Below, in pieces: positions 31,671 to 41,455 of a stretch of DNA of 64,000 bases (its first letter is position 1; each line of letters begins with the position of its first letter). This DNA is from Agrococcus sp. SGAir0287 (GTDB lineage: Bacteria; Actinomycetota; Actinomycetes; Actinomycetales; Microbacteriaceae): assembly GCF_005484985.1 (NCBI RefSeq), contig NZ_CP027942.1, forward strand, positions 682,001 to 746,000, read 5' to 3'. A program made the translations under genes and the position numbers. A model generated the notes under the pieces. It saw only the letters and a list, made by a program, of their open reading frames with translations. It did no database searches and was not told the DNA's origin.

Positions 31671-33032
31671 GTGACCACGCTGCAGGAGACCACCGCCCCC
31701 GCCGCCCCGCTCGGCGGGCCCGAGCTGCCGCAGGAACGCAGGCTCGTCACGGCGATCCCCGGCCCGCGCTCGCAGGAGCTCCTGGCCCGGAAGGCGGACG
31801 CCGTCGCCCGCGGCGTCGGCATGACGATGCCCGTCTTCGTCGCCGCGGCCGGTGGCGGCGTCGTCGTCGACGTGGACGGCAACTCGCTCATCGACCTCGG
31901 CTCCGGCATCGCCGTGACCTCCGTGGGCAACGCGAACCCCGGCGTCGTCGCCGCCGCATCCGCCCAGCTCGAGCAGTTCACGCACACGTGCTTCACCGTC
32001 ACCGGCTACGAGGGATACGTCGCCGTCGCCGAGGCGCTCAACCGGCTCACGCCCGGCGACTTCGCCAAGCGCACCGCCCTGTTCAACTCCGGCGCCGAGG
32101 CGGTCGAGAACGCCGTGAAGATCGCCCGCTCGGCCACCCGCCGCTCGACGATCGTCGCCTTCGACCACGCGTACCACGGCCGCACGAGCCTCACGATGGC
32201 GCTCACGGCCAAGTCGATGCCGTACAAGCGCGGCTTCGGCCCGTTCGGCGCCGACGTGCATCGCGCGCCGATGTCCTATCCCTTCCGCGATGGCCTGTCG
32301 GGCGTCGAGGCGGCGCGCATCGCGATCGAGCGCATCGAGCGGCAGTGCGAGACCGACGAGATCGCCGCCGTCATCGTCGAGCCCATCCAGGGCGAGGGCG
32401 GCTTCGTGGTGCCCGCCGACGGCTTCCTGCCCGCGATCGCCGACTGGGCGCGCGGCCACGGCATCGTCGTCATCGCCGACGAGGTGCAGACGGGCTTCGC
32501 GCGCACCGGCGCGATGTTCGCCTCCGAGCACTTCGGCTTCGAGCCCGACCTCGTCGTCACGGCGAAGGGCCTCGCGGGCGGGCTGCCGCTGTCGGCCGTG
32601 ACCGGCCGCGCCGAGATCATGGATGCCGCGCACCCCGGTGGCCTCGGCGGCACGTATGGCGGCAACCCCGTCGCGTGCGCCGCGGCGCTCGCAGCCATCG
32701 ACGCGTTCGAGGGCGGGCTCGTCGAGCGCGCCCGCGAGATCGAGGCGATCGCCCTCGAGCGGCTGCGCTCCGCGCAGGCATCCGACCCCCGCATCGGCGA
32801 CGTCCGCGGACGCGGCGCCATGCTCGCGATCGAGCTCGTCGACCAGGTCACGGGCCGCCCCGACGCCGCGCTCACCGCGCGGGTCGCGGCCGCCGTCCAC
32901 GCTCGGGGCGTCGTGCTGCTGACATGCGGCACCGACGGCAACGTCGTGCGGCTGCTGCCACCGCTCGCCATCACCGACGCGCTGCTGCGCGAGGGCCTCG
33001 AGGTCCTCTGCGCCGCCATCGCCGACGCCTGA
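31671..33032 (+). CDS. gabT: 4-aminobutyrate aminotransferase
   Basis: 453 residues from GTG 31671 with CAGGAGGAGCCCACC. Class III aminotransferase: ALFNSGAEAVENAVKIAR, AYHGRTSLTMALTAKS, EPIQGEGGF and VIADEVQTGFARTG are family blocks, and Lys299 in VTAKGLAGG is the PLP lysine. It converts GABA and 2-oxoglutarate to succinic semialdehyde and glutamate. Its partner gabD follows 53 bp downstream. Regulation is probably by the divergent PucR protein. Confidence 0.94.
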   Translation: MTTLQETTAPAAPLGGPELPQERRLVTAIPGPRSQELLARKADAVARGVGMTMPVFVAAAGGGVVVDVDGNSLIDLGSGIAVTSVGNANPGVVAAASAQLEQFTHTCFTVTGYEGYVAVAEALNRLTPGDFAKRTALFNSGAEAVENAVKIARSATRRSTIVAFDHAYHGRTSLTMALTAKSMPYKRGFGPFGADVHRAPMSYPFRDGLSGVEAARIAIERIERQCETDEIAAVIVEPIQGEGGFVVPADGFLPAIADWARGHGIVVIADEVQTGFARTGAMFASEHFGFEPDLVVTAKGLAGGLPLSAVTGRAEIMDAAHPGGLGGTYGGNPVACAAALAAIDAFEGGLVERAREIEAIALERLRSAQASDPRIGDVRGRGAMLAIELVDQVTGRPDAALTARVAAAVHARGVVLLTCGTDGNVVRLLPPLAITDALLREGLEVLCAAIADA

Positions 33033-33085
33033 CCAGGCCGCCCATCCATCCGCCTAGGCTGAGACCAGATCCGCGAAGGAGCATC

Positions 33086-34555
33086 ATGACGCACCACGAC
33101 GAGACCGCACTGCTCGAGGGCGTGCACGGCGCGCTGTACATCGACGGCGAGTGGGTGCCCGGCGAGGACGGCACCATCGACGTCATCGACCCGTCGACGG
33201 GCGAGACGATCAAGACGATCGCGAACGGCTCCGTCGCGGACGGCGTGCGTGCGCTCGACGCCGCCGTCGCGGCGCAGGACGACTGGGCGCGCACGCCCGC
33301 GCGCGTGCGCGGCGAGATCCTGCGCAAGGCGTGGGAGCTGCTGCAGGAGCGCAAGGAGGACTTCGCGCTGCTCATGACCCTCGAGATGGGCAAGCCGCTC
33401 GCCGAGGCGCGCGGCGAGGTCGCCTACGGCGGCGAGTTCCTGCGCTGGTTCTCGGAGGAGGCCGTGCGCATCGAGGGCCGCTACTCGCCGAACCCCGAGG
33501 GCACGGGCCAGATGATCGTCACGCACCGCCCCGTGGGGCCTTGCTACCTCATCACGCCCTGGAACTTCCCGCTCGCGATGGCGACGCGCAAGATCGCCCC
33601 GGCGATCGCGGCGGGCTGCACCGCCGTCGTGAAGCCGGCCACGCTCACGCCGCTGACGACGCTCGCGTTCGCGCAGCTGCTCGAGGACGCGGGGCTGCCC
33701 AAGGGCGTCATCAACGTCGTGACGACGCGCAGCACGGGGGCGCTCAGCGAGCGGATCATGGCGGACGACCGCCTCCGCAAGGTCTCGTTCACGGGCTCGA
33801 CGCCCGTCGGCGTGGGACTGCTGAAGCAGGCGGCCGACACCGTGCTCAAGGCGTCGATGGAGCTCGGCGGCAACGCGCCGTTCGTCGTGTTCGAGGATGC
33901 GGACCTCGACAAGGCCGTCGAGGGCGCCATGCTCGCGAAGTTCCGCAACATCGGGCAGGCGTGCACGGCGGCGAACCGCTTCATCGTGCACGAGTCGATC
34001 GCCGACGAGTTCGCAGCTCGCATCACCGAGAGGGTGCAGGGCATGAAGGTCGGCCGCGGCACCGAGGAGGGCGTGCAGATCGGCCCGCTCGTCGAGCCGA
34101 AGGCCGTGGACAACGCCGTCCGCCTCGTCGAGGAGGCGGTCGCGGCGGGCGCCGTCGTCACGACGGGCGGGAAGGCCATCGAGGGTGCGGGCTCGTTCTT
34201 CGAGCCGACGGTCATCGACCGCGTCTCCGCCGACATGTCCGTGTCCGTGGAGGAGATCTTCGGACCCGTCGTGGGCATCCAGCGCTTCGCCACGGAGGAG
34301 GATGCCGTGCGGCTCGCGAACGCCACCGAGTACGGCCTCGTCGGCTACGTCTTCACGCAGGACGCCGCGCGCGGCCAGCGCATGATCGACCTCATCGACA
34401 CGGGCATGATGGGCCTCAACGTCGGCGTCGTCTCGAACGCCGCCGGTCCGTTCGGCGGCGTGAAGCAGTCCGGCCTCGGGCGCGAGGGAGGAGCCGAGGG
34501 CATCTACGAGTACCTCGAGACGAAGTACACGCTCATGCCGAGCCCGTACGCCTGA
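33086..34555 (+). CDS. gabD: Succinate-semialdehyde dehydrogenase
   Basis: 489 residues from ATG 33086 (GAAGGAGC). It is an aldehyde dehydrogenase with PWNFPLAMATRKIAPAIAAG, VSFTGSTPVG, the catalytic Glu in MELGGNAPFVV and Cys293 in NIGQACTAANRF. LEMGKPLAEARGEV and the GabD-type C-terminus (GPFGGVKQSGLGREGG) support succinate-semialdehyde as substrate, completing the GABA shunt with gabT. It oxidises succinic semialdehyde to succinate with NAD(P). The next gene starts 9 bp later. Confidence 0.93.
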   Translation: MTHHDETALLEGVHGALYIDGEWVPGEDGTIDVIDPSTGETIKTIANGSVADGVRALDAAVAAQDDWARTPARVRGEILRKAWELLQERKEDFALLMTLEMGKPLAEARGEVAYGGEFLRWFSEEAVRIEGRYSPNPEGTGQMIVTHRPVGPCYLITPWNFPLAMATRKIAPAIAAGCTAVVKPATLTPLTTLAFAQLLEDAGLPKGVINVVTTRSTGALSERIMADDRLRKVSFTGSTPVGVGLLKQAADTVLKASMELGGNAPFVVFEDADLDKAVEGAMLAKFRNIGQACTAANRFIVHESIADEFAARITERVQGMKVGRGTEEGVQIGPLVEPKAVDNAVRLVEEAVAAGAVVTTGGKAIEGAGSFFEPTVIDRVSADMSVSVEEIFGPVVGIQRFATEEDAVRLANATEYGLVGYVFTQDAARGQRMIDLIDTGMMGLNVGVVSNAAGPFGGVKQSGLGREGGAEGIYEYLETKYTLMPSPYA

Positions 34556-34563
34556 TCCCGACG

Positions 34564-35403
34564 ATGGGCGTGGACGAGCTCGACCCCGCGGTCGTCCAAG
34601 CCGTGGCGGCGTACCTGCGCGCCGCCGACCGTCTCCTGCCCGGCCGGGTCGTCGCCTGCGCGATCGCCGGCTCGATCGCCCTTCGCGCCTACCGCCCGGG
34701 CAGGAGCGACATCGATCTGCTCGTGGTGCTCGGCGGCGGCGCCATCCGCAGGCGCGACATGCGGCGGCTGCGGCGCCTGCATCGCTCGCAGCTGCCGCGC
34801 ATCGCAGCACGGGTCGTGCGCGGGCACGGGCTGTCGGCGACGTGCAACGCGTCGTTCGTGCACGTCAGCGAGCTCACGCGCCCCGTGCGCGCCATCCGAC
34901 CCATCGCGAGCCACGTCGGCGAGCGCTTCGCGGTGAGCGAGGCGTTCGACGTGAACCCTGTGGTGTGGCGCGAGCTCGTCGACGGCGGCGTCGTGCTGCG
35001 CGGCGGTCCCATCGCCGGCTGGGGGCTCGACCCCGAGCCCGCAGCGCTCCAGGCATGGTGCCGGGAGAACCTCGAGGGGTACTGGCGCGCGCAGCGCGAC
35101 GCCCTCGCCGCACGGCGGCTGCCGATGTCGACCGCGACGCTCGAGTGGTGCGTGCTCGGCCCCGCCCGACTCGACGCGACGCTCGTGACGCACCGCATCC
35201 TGTCGAAGGATCAGGCGGGCGTCGTCGCGCTCGCACGCTTCCCGGAGGCGGCGGGCGTCGTCGACGTCGCGCTCGCGCACCTGCGCGACGAGCCGCTGCC
35301 GTCCGAGCCGCCGCGCGCACAGTGGCGCGATCGGACGATCGCGCTCATGACGGCGATCCTCGACGCGGCGGGCGGCCCCGTGCGCCGGGGCGCGGCCTCC
35401 TAG
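34564..35403 (+). CDS. Nucleotidyltransferase (aminoglycoside adenylyltransferase-like)
   Basis: 279 residues. AGSIALRAYRPGRSDIDLLVV (split over about 35-55) has the GS...DxD motif of polymerase-beta-type nucleotidyltransferases, and a C-terminal helical domain similar to AadA-type adenylyltransferases follows. It may modify a small molecule such as an aminoglycoside, but the substrate cannot be read. It is 9 bp after gabD and so may be co-transcribed, though functionally unrelated. It overlaps the convergent ABC gene by 4 bp. Confidence 0.75.
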   Translation: MGVDELDPAVVQAVAAYLRAADRLLPGRVVACAIAGSIALRAYRPGRSDIDLLVVLGGGAIRRRDMRRLRRLHRSQLPRIAARVVRGHGLSATCNASFVHVSELTRPVRAIRPIASHVGERFAVSEAFDVNPVVWRELVDGGVVLRGGPIAGWGLDPEPAALQAWCRENLEGYWRAQRDALAARRLPMSTATLEWCVLGPARLDATLVTHRILSKDQAGVVALARFPEAAGVVDVALAHLRDEPLPSEPPRAQWRDRTIALMTAILDAAGGPVRRGAAS

Positions 35404-37238
35404 CCCTGCTCGGCGGGCACGAGCAGCTGGTGCTCGGCGAGCTCGCGGTAGAGCGGGCTCGTCGCGAGCAGCTCGTCGTGGGTGCCGGTCGCGACGACGC
35501 GACCGGCGTCGAGCACGACGATCTGGTCGGCGTCGACGACCGTCGAGAGCCGATGCGCGATGACGAGCAGCGTGCGGCCCGCGGCGACCTCGTCGATCGC
35601 GGCCTGCAGCTGCGCCTCGTTGCGGCCGTCGAGGCTCGACGTCGACTCGTCGAGCAGCAGCAGGCCCGGCGCCGCGAGCAGGGCGCGCGCGATGGCGAGC
35701 CGCTGCCGCTCCCCGCCGGAGAGTCGCACGCCGCGCTCGCCGACGACGGCGTCCAGCCCCTCCGGCGAGCGGTCGACGACGTCGCGGAGGTTGACGCGTC
35801 CGAGCACGTCGAGGAGCCGCTCGTCGGTCGCGTCGGGGGAGGCGAGCAGCAGGTTGTCGCGGATGGTGCCCGCGAGCACCGGCGCGTCCTGCTCGACGTA
35901 GCCGATGCCGGCCCGCAGCGCGCGTCGATCGACGGAGCGCACGTCGCGACCTCCCACGACGATGCGACCGGCCGTCGGGTCGTAGAAGCGCTCGACGAGC
36001 GCGAAGAGGGTCGACTTGCCGGCGCCCGAGGGGCCGACGATCGCCGTGCGCGTGCCGGGCGCGACCGTGAACGACACGTCGTGGAGCACGATCGGCGACT
36101 CGATCGGCGCATCCGCGTCGTCGGCGAGCGAGCCCTCGACAGCAAGGCGCGAGCGCACCACCGACTCCGGGTACCGGAACGAGACGCCCTCGAACGCGAC
36201 GGCGTCGGCCGTTGGCGTCGCGTCGACGACGAGGTCGCCCGCATCCTCCGGCGCGAGGCGCACGATCTCCTGGATGCGGCCGAGCGCGCCGAGCGCGGTC
36301 GAGACCGCGGTGACGGCGCCGATCATCTGGCCCAGCGGGAAGATCATGTACGACAGGAACATCAGGAAGCCGACGAGCGCCGCGATCGACAGGTCGCCCG
36401 TCGCGACGCGCAGCCCGCCGACGCCGATGACGACGAGGAACGCGACCTGCACCGCCACGCCCGCGATCGGCACGACGAGCGCCGAGATGCGCGCGACGCG
36501 CACGCCGGCGTCGAAGGCGGCCGCGCTGCGCTCGCCCACGACGGCGATCTCGCGATCCGTCGCGTTCGAGGCGCGCACGGTGCGCACGGCCGAGATCGCC
36601 CGCTCGAGGGCGCTCGTGAGGTGTCCGACCTGCTCCTGCGCGGCACGGGTGGCCCGCGTGAGCATCGGCATGACGACGAGCACCGCGGCGAACGCGGCGA
36701 CGACGACGAGCAGCGTGAGCCCGAAGAGCGCCGGGTCGATCACGAGCATCGCCACGATCGCGCCGACGAACGTCAGCAGCCCGCCGACGGACTCCACGAG
36801 CCCCTGCGTGAGCACGGCGCGCAGCAGCGTCGTGTCCGAGCCGACGCGCGAGACGAGGTCGCCGGTGCGCCGCTGGTCGAACTCCGCGATCGGCAGGTGC
36901 AGGAGGCGTGCGACGAGCTGGGTGCGCGTGCGCAGCACGACGTGCTCGCCGAGGATCTGCAGCAGGAAGTGCTGGAAGCCGCCGAGCGCGGCGTCGACGA
37001 GCACGAGGACGACGAGCACCCAGGGCAGCCAGCGCAGCGGCTGCGACTCCTGCACCGCTGTGATGATCTGCTGCACGAGCAGCGGCTGCGCGAGGCTCGT
37101 CGCCGCGCCCAGCACCGAGAGCACCAGCGCGCCCGCGAGGAGTCCGCGCTTGGGGAAGAGGTAGGGGAGGAGCTCGCGGACGGATGCCTTCGGCCCGTCG
37201 TCCTTCGGTCGGCGCAGGAAGCCTCGTCTCTCGCTCAT
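35400..37238 (-). CDS. ABC exporter, fused permease-ATPase (multidrug/lipid type)
   Basis: 612 residues from ATG 37238 (GGATGGAGGGCG). A type IV exporter transmembrane domain (six spans, about 30-320) is followed by the ATPase domain with GPSGAGKSTLFALVERFYDP, GYVEQDAPVLAGTIRDNLLL, LSGGERQRLAIARALL and LLLLDESTSSLD. It works as a homodimer and exports drugs or lipids. It is divergent from the ABC-2 operon at 37345, so this is a two-exporter region. Substrate unknown. Confidence 0.93.
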   Translation of the reverse strand: MSERRGFLRRPKDDGPKASVRELLPYLFPKRGLLAGALVLSVLGAATSLAQPLLVQQIITAVQESQPLRWLPWVLVVLVLVDAALGGFQHFLLQILGEHVVLRTRTQLVARLLHLPIAEFDQRRTGDLVSRVGSDTTLLRAVLTQGLVESVGGLLTFVGAIVAMLVIDPALFGLTLLVVVAAFAAVLVVMPMLTRATRAAQEQVGHLTSALERAISAVRTVRASNATDREIAVVGERSAAAFDAGVRVARISALVVPIAGVAVQVAFLVVIGVGGLRVATGDLSIAALVGFLMFLSYMIFPLGQMIGAVTAVSTALGALGRIQEIVRLAPEDAGDLVVDATPTADAVAFEGVSFRYPESVVRSRLAVEGSLADDADAPIESPIVLHDVSFTVAPGTRTAIVGPSGAGKSTLFALVERFYDPTAGRIVVGGRDVRSVDRRALRAGIGYVEQDAPVLAGTIRDNLLLASPDATDERLLDVLGRVNLRDVVDRSPEGLDAVVGERGVRLSGGERQRLAIARALLAAPGLLLLDESTSSLDGRNEAQLQAAIDEVAAGRTLLVIAHRLSTVVDADQIVVLDAGRVVATGTHDELLATSPLYRELAEHQLLVPAEQG

Positions 37239-37344
37239 CGCCCTCCATCCTCCCACCGCGCCTGGATGGTCGAGCACGCGTGCGACGTCGGCGGCCGCCG
37301 TGCACTCAGAATGCTGTCGGAGGCCGTGGCTACAGTGGATGCTC

Positions 37345-38268
37345 GTGCCCGCCGTCATCGCCGCCAGAGGACTCGTCAAGCGCTACGGCGACTTCACCGC
37401 CGTCGATGGCATCGACTTCGACATCGAGCAGGGCGAGTCGTTCGGGTTCCTCGGGCCCAACGGCGCCGGCAAGTCGACGACCATGCGCATGATCTCCGCC
37501 GTCTCGACGCGCACGGGCGGCACGCTCGACGTGCTCGGGCTCGACACGAACGAGCACGGCCCCGAGATCCGCGCGCAGCTGGGCGTCGTGCCGCAGGCGG
37601 ACACGCTCGACACCGAGCTGCGTGCACGCGACAACCTCGTCGTCTACGGCCGCTACTTCGGCCTGCCGCGCGCCGTCGTGCAGCAGCGCGCCGACGAGCT
37701 GCTGGCGTTCGCCCAGCTCGAGGAGAAGGCGAAGGCGCGCGTCGACGACCTCTCCGGCGGCATGAAGCGACGCCTCACCATCGCACGCGGTCTCATGAAC
37801 GAGCCGCGCATCCTCCTGCTCGACGAGCCCACGACGGGCCTCGACCCGCAGGCGCGCCACATCCTGTGGGACCGCCTCTTCCGCCTCAAGGAGCGCGGCA
37901 CGACCCTCGTGCTCACGACGCACTTCATGGACGAGGCCGAGCAGCTGTGCGACCGCCTCGTCGTCGTCGACCACGGTCGCATCGTCGCCGAGGGCAGCCC
38001 CGCCTCGCTCATCCGCGAGCACTCGTCGCGCGAGGTGCTCGAGGTGCGGTTCGGCTCGAGTCGCAACGAGGAGGCGGCGCGCGAGATCGCCGGCATCGGC
38101 GACCGGCTCGAGGTGCTGCCCGACCGCATCCTCGTCTACGCGCACGACGGCGACGCCGCGCTGCAGGCCATCCATGCGAAGGACCTGCGACCCATCACGA
38201 GCCTCGTGCGACGCTCGAGCCTCGAGGACGTGTTCCTGAGGCTCACCGGCCGATCGCTCATCGAATGA
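37345..38268 (+). CDS. ABC-2 exporter ATP-binding protein (DrrA-like)
   Basis: About 307 residues. The start is taken as GTG 37345; TACAGT (37331-37336) is just upstream and an ATG at 37339 is an alternative. Walker A is GPNGAGKSTTMRMI, the signature LSGGMKRRLTIARGLM, and Walker B ILLLDEPTTGLDPQAR. The C-terminal domain (VLEVRFGSS..., LRRSSLEDVFLRLTGRSL type) is that of DrrA/CcmA-like exporters. It powers the two permeases that follow, overlapping the first by 4 bp. Confidence 0.92.
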   Translation: MPAVIAARGLVKRYGDFTAVDGIDFDIEQGESFGFLGPNGAGKSTTMRMISAVSTRTGGTLDVLGLDTNEHGPEIRAQLGVVPQADTLDTELRARDNLVVYGRYFGLPRAVVQQRADELLAFAQLEEKAKARVDDLSGGMKRRLTIARGLMNEPRILLLDEPTTGLDPQARHILWDRLFRLKERGTTLVLTTHFMDEAEQLCDRLVVVDHGRIVAEGSPASLIREHSSREVLEVRFGSSRNEEAAREIAGIGDRLEVLPDRILVYAHDGDAALQAIHAKDLRPITSLVRRSSLEDVFLRLTGRSLIE

Positions 38269-39113
38269 GCGCCGACACGACGCAGCAGGCCGACGCCGTC
38301 GCCGTCGGCATCGCCGCCGCGCGTCGCACGCGACGCCTCGGATGGTGGTTCGTCGCCGAGCAGCGCATCCGCGCCATGCGCGCCTACGTCGGCACGTGGA
38401 TCGGCCTCGGGCTCGCCTCGCCGTTCCTGTACGTCGCGGGTCTCGGCTTCGGCCTCGCGATCGTCGTGAACGACGCGCAGGGCGGCCAGGACGTCGGCGG
38501 CGCCGACTTCCTGCTCTTCCTCGCCCCCGCCCTCGTGCTCGGCTCGGCGATGCAGACCGCGGCGCAGGAGTCGACCTACGGCATCTTCGGCGGCTTCAAG
38601 TGGGTGCCGATCTTCATGGCGATGCGCTCGAGCCCCGTGAGCCCCGCGCAGATGGTCGTCGGCTACACGATCGGCACGCTCGTGCGCGTCATCCCGCTCT
38701 CGATCGTGTACGTCGCGGCGATCTGGCTGCTCGGCGTCACCGAGTCGCCGCGCGTGCTGTGGCTCGTGCCGATCGCGTGGATCCTCGTGCTCGCCGTCGC
38801 CCTGCCCGTCACGGCGTGGGCGGCGCATCAGGAGCAGGACCGCGGCCAGCTGAACTTCATCGACCGCTTCGTCACGCTGCCCCTGATGCTCTTCTCGGGC
38901 ACCTACTTCCCGCTCGAGACGCTGCCGATCTTCCTCCAGTGGATCGGCTGGATCTCGCCGCTGTGGCACGCGGTCGACCTCGGCCGTTGGGCCGTCTACG
39001 GCGCGCCGGTGCCGGGCTGGCTCGTCGTCGTGCACGTGGCCGTGCTCGTGGGCTTCGCCGTCGTGGGCTTCCTCCTGGCCGTGCGCGTGTTCGTCAGGAG
39101 GCTCGACCTGTGA
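38265..39113 (+). CDS. ABC-2 permease subunit 1
   Basis: 282 residues from ATG 38265. It has six predicted spans, with AQRIRAMRAYVGTW-like basic N-terminus, then VPIFMAMRSSPVSPAQMVVG and LFSGTYFPLETLP, both typical of ABC-2 type DrrB-like permeases. A pair of non-identical permeases with one ATPase suggests a heterodimeric channel. Overlaps the ATPase gene (ATGA) and the next permease (GTGA). Substrate unknown. Confidence 0.9.
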   Translation: MSADTTQQADAVAVGIAAARRTRRLGWWFVAEQRIRAMRAYVGTWIGLGLASPFLYVAGLGFGLAIVVNDAQGGQDVGGADFLLFLAPALVLGSAMQTAAQESTYGIFGGFKWVPIFMAMRSSPVSPAQMVVGYTIGTLVRVIPLSIVYVAAIWLLGVTESPRVLWLVPIAWILVLAVALPVTAWAAHQEQDRGQLNFIDRFVTLPLMLFSGTYFPLETLPIFLQWIGWISPLWHAVDLGRWAVYGAPVPGWLVVVHVAVLVGFAVVGFLLAVRVFVRRLDL

Positions 39114-39937
39114 CCGTCCACGCATCCGAGCCGCTGCTCACGCAGCGCCCGCGCGGCCCGCTCTCCGGCATCTACGCCGGCAACGCGCGCGCGGTCATCG
39201 GCCGCGGCATGCACGTGATGCGCCGCAACAACCTCACGGTCGTCGTGTCGGGCTTCTTCGAGCCGGTGTTCTACCTGCTGTCGATGGGCATCGGGCTCGG
39301 CACGCTCATCGGCTCGCTGCAGTACCGGGGCGTCGACGTGCCGTACGCGGCGTACATCGCGCCGGCGCTCATGGCGGTGTCGGCGATGAACGGCGCCATC
39401 TTCGACTCGACGATGAACGTCTTCTTCAAGATGCACTACGGCAAGCTCTACGACGGCATGCTCTCGACGTCGCTCGGGCCGCTCGACGTCGCCCTCGGCG
39501 AGATCTTCATGGCGCTGTTCCGCGGCTTCCTCTACGCGTGCGGCTTCATGGCGGTCACGACGATCATGGGGCTCAACCTCTCGCCGACCGCCCTGCTCGC
39601 CATCCCGGCAGCCGTGCTCATCGCCTTCGCGTTCGCAAGCCTCGGCATGGCGATCACGAGCTACATGAAGACGTTCCAGCACCTCGACTACGTGTACTTC
39701 GTCATGATGCCGATGTTCCTGCTGTCGGCGACGTTCTTCCCGATCGAGGTCTACCCACAGGGCATCCAGTGGGCGATCATGGCGATGCCGCTGTGGCACG
39801 GCGTCGACATGATGCGGCAGCTGACGCTCGGGGTGCTCGACTGGTCGCTCGCCGTCCACGTCGGCTACCTCGCGGTCATGTCGCTCCTCGGCATCGTCTT
39901 CACGACGTCGCGGCTCAAGGCGCTCTTCCTGCGCTGA
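39110..39937 (+). CDS. ABC-2 permease subunit 2
   Basis: 275 residues from GTG 39110. Six spans with VMRRNNLTVVVSGFFEPVFYLLSMGIGLG, KLYDGMLSTSLGPLDVALGE and MLLSATFFPIEVYPQG-like motifs. It resembles subunit 1 in layout, including the FFP motif, so it is probably paralogous and a heterodimer partner. It closes the three-gene exporter operon. Confidence 0.9.
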   Translation: MTVHASEPLLTQRPRGPLSGIYAGNARAVIGRGMHVMRRNNLTVVVSGFFEPVFYLLSMGIGLGTLIGSLQYRGVDVPYAAYIAPALMAVSAMNGAIFDSTMNVFFKMHYGKLYDGMLSTSLGPLDVALGEIFMALFRGFLYACGFMAVTTIMGLNLSPTALLAIPAAVLIAFAFASLGMAITSYMKTFQHLDYVYFVMMPMFLLSATFFPIEVYPQGIQWAIMAMPLWHGVDMMRQLTLGVLDWSLAVHVGYLAVMSLLGIVFTTSRLKALFLR

Positions 39938-39969
39938 CGCAAGCGCGGGCGCTCCCGGCCGCGGTCGCC

Positions 39970-39975
39970 TAGCGT
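39970..39975 (+). promoter_or_regulatory. -10 box for the leaderless PfkB gene
   Basis: TAGCGT ends exactly 7 nt before the ATG at 39982. Confidence 0.5.
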
Positions 39976-39981
39976 CGAGGC

Positions 39982-40908
39982 ATGCCCCGCATCCTCGTCT
40001 TCGCGCCTGCGCCGCTGCTGTCGATCGCGATCGAGAGCCACGGCGACGAGCCCGACGTGCACATCCACGTCGGCGGCCAGGGGGTGTGGCAGGCGCGGAT
40101 GCTCCGAGCGCTCGGCGCCGACGTGGCGCTCGTCTCGTCGTTCGCCGGCGAGCCGGGACGCGTCGCCGAGCGGCTGCTGGGCGACGAGGGCATCGCCGTC
40201 GCCGACCTCGATCGCGTGGGAGGCGTCAATCCCGTCCGCATCACCGACCGCCGATCCGGTCGGCGCACCTCGATCGTCGAGACCGACGGCACCCCGCTCG
40301 ATCGGCACGACCTCGACGCGCTCTACTCCATGGTGCTGCGCGAAGCGGCAGACGCGGACCTCGTCATCCTCTCCGGCCCCGTCGACGACGCGACGCTGCC
40401 CGCCGACGTCTATCGCAGGCTCGCGAGCGACCTGGGTGCGCTCGATCGGCGGGTGCTCGTCGACCTCGCGGGCGACCGCCTCGCCGCGGCGATCGAGGGC
40501 GGCGCCACGGTCGTCAAGGTGAGCCACGAGGAGCTCGTGGCCGACGGGCTCGTCGACGACGGCGACGACGAGGCGCAGCTTGCGGCCGCGATGCAGGCGC
40601 TGCGCGAGCGCGGCGTGGAGATCGTGGCGGTGTCGCGCGCCGACGTCGGCTCCCTCGTGCTGCACGAGGGCGGCCTGCTGCGCGTCACGGCGCCACGGCT
40701 GCAGGTCGTCGACCACACGGGGGCGGGCGACTCCTACGCGGCGGGCCTCGCGTACGCGCTCGCGGACGGGCGCGACGTCGAGGAGGCGATCCGGCTCGGC
40801 GCCGCCGCCGGCGCCATCAACGTGACGCACCACGGGCTCGGCACCGGCGACGCGGCCGCGATCCGCGCGGTCGCGCAGCACGTGGAGGTGGAGCGGGTCG
40901 AGCGCTGA
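39982..40908 (+). CDS. PfkB-family carbohydrate kinase (1-phosphofructokinase-like)
   Basis: 308 residues. The N-terminal VGGQGVWQARMLRALGADVALVSSFAG matches the first PfkB block (substrate side), and DHTGAGDSYAAGLAYAL holds the catalytic Asp and anion hole. DLVILSGPVDDATLP resembles 1-phosphofructokinase and tagatose-6-phosphate kinases. It has no PTS permease neighbour, though enzyme I (ptsI) is encoded at 51027. The exact sugar phosphate is not certain. Confidence 0.85.
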   Translation: MPRILVFAPAPLLSIAIESHGDEPDVHIHVGGQGVWQARMLRALGADVALVSSFAGEPGRVAERLLGDEGIAVADLDRVGGVNPVRITDRRSGRRTSIVETDGTPLDRHDLDALYSMVLREAADADLVILSGPVDDATLPADVYRRLASDLGALDRRVLVDLAGDRLAAAIEGGATVVKVSHEELVADGLVDDGDDEAQLAAAMQALRERGVEIVAVSRADVGSLVLHEGGLLRVTAPRLQVVDHTGAGDSYAAGLAYALADGRDVEEAIRLGAAAGAINVTHHGLGTGDAAAIRAVAQHVEVERVER

Positions 40909-40918
40909 GACGCGTCGG

Positions 40919-41371
40919 TCAGGGCGCGACGGGGAACGTGCCGCTCTCGCGCCACTCGAGCACGAGCGCGTCGAGCGCCTCGGAGGTCGCATCGCCGGTG
41001 CACGTCGACGTCGTGAGCACGAAGGGATCGGCGTCCACCGGCTCGACCTCGACGACGGTCGTGCGAGACCCGGGCGGGCACTGCGTCGCCTCGACGGGAT
41101 GCATCGGGTTCAGGATCGCCTCGAGGCGATCGAGCTGGGCCGGGTCCTCGACGAGGTAGCGCGAGGTGTCGAAGTCCGGCAGCGCCTGCGACTGCGAGAC
41201 GACCGCCGAGGCGATCTCGATCGTCGGCTGCTGGTCGCAGGCCGCGAGCGGTGCGACCGAGACGGCGCCGCACGGCGGCGGGCTCGGAGGCGTGGCGACG
41301 CAGCCGGCGAGCGCGGCGCCCACGACGAGCAGCAGTGCCGAGACGGCGGGACGCGTGCGAGAGGTGCCCAT
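40919..41371 (-). CDS. Small lipoprotein, related to the 42987-43739 lipoprotein
   Basis: 150 residues. RTRPAVSALLLVVGAALAGC is a lipoprotein signal with lipobox LAGC (Cys24). The mature part has four further cysteines. DPAQLDRLEAILNP and a C-terminal DATSEALDALVLEWRESG resemble HPDHLAALEALIVE and GRDQALGQLVAEWAAHEG of the lipoprotein on the other side of the MFS gene, so they are probably paralogs. TACCGT (41378-41383) lies 7 nt before the ATG, suggesting a leaderless message. Function unknown. Confidence 0.75.
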   Translation of the reverse strand: MGTSRTRPAVSALLLVVGAALAGCVATPPSPPPCGAVSVAPLAACDQQPTIEIASAVVSQSQALPDFDTSRYLVEDPAQLDRLEAILNPMHPVEATQCPPGSRTTVVEVEPVDADPFVLTTSTCTGDATSEALDALVLEWRESGTFPVAP

Positions 41372-41377
41372 GCAGCG

Positions 41378-41383
41378 ACGGTA
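41378..41383 (-). promoter_or_regulatory. -10 box for the leaderless 40919-41371 gene
   Basis: TACCGT on the minus strand ends exactly 7 nt before the ATG at 41371. Confidence 0.5.
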
Positions 41384-41455
41384 GCCCGCTCGTCCGGACG
41401 CCGGCGCAGCGAGCGGTGCGCGTGCGCGGAGCGTGCCATCCGGATCCCCTCCGAG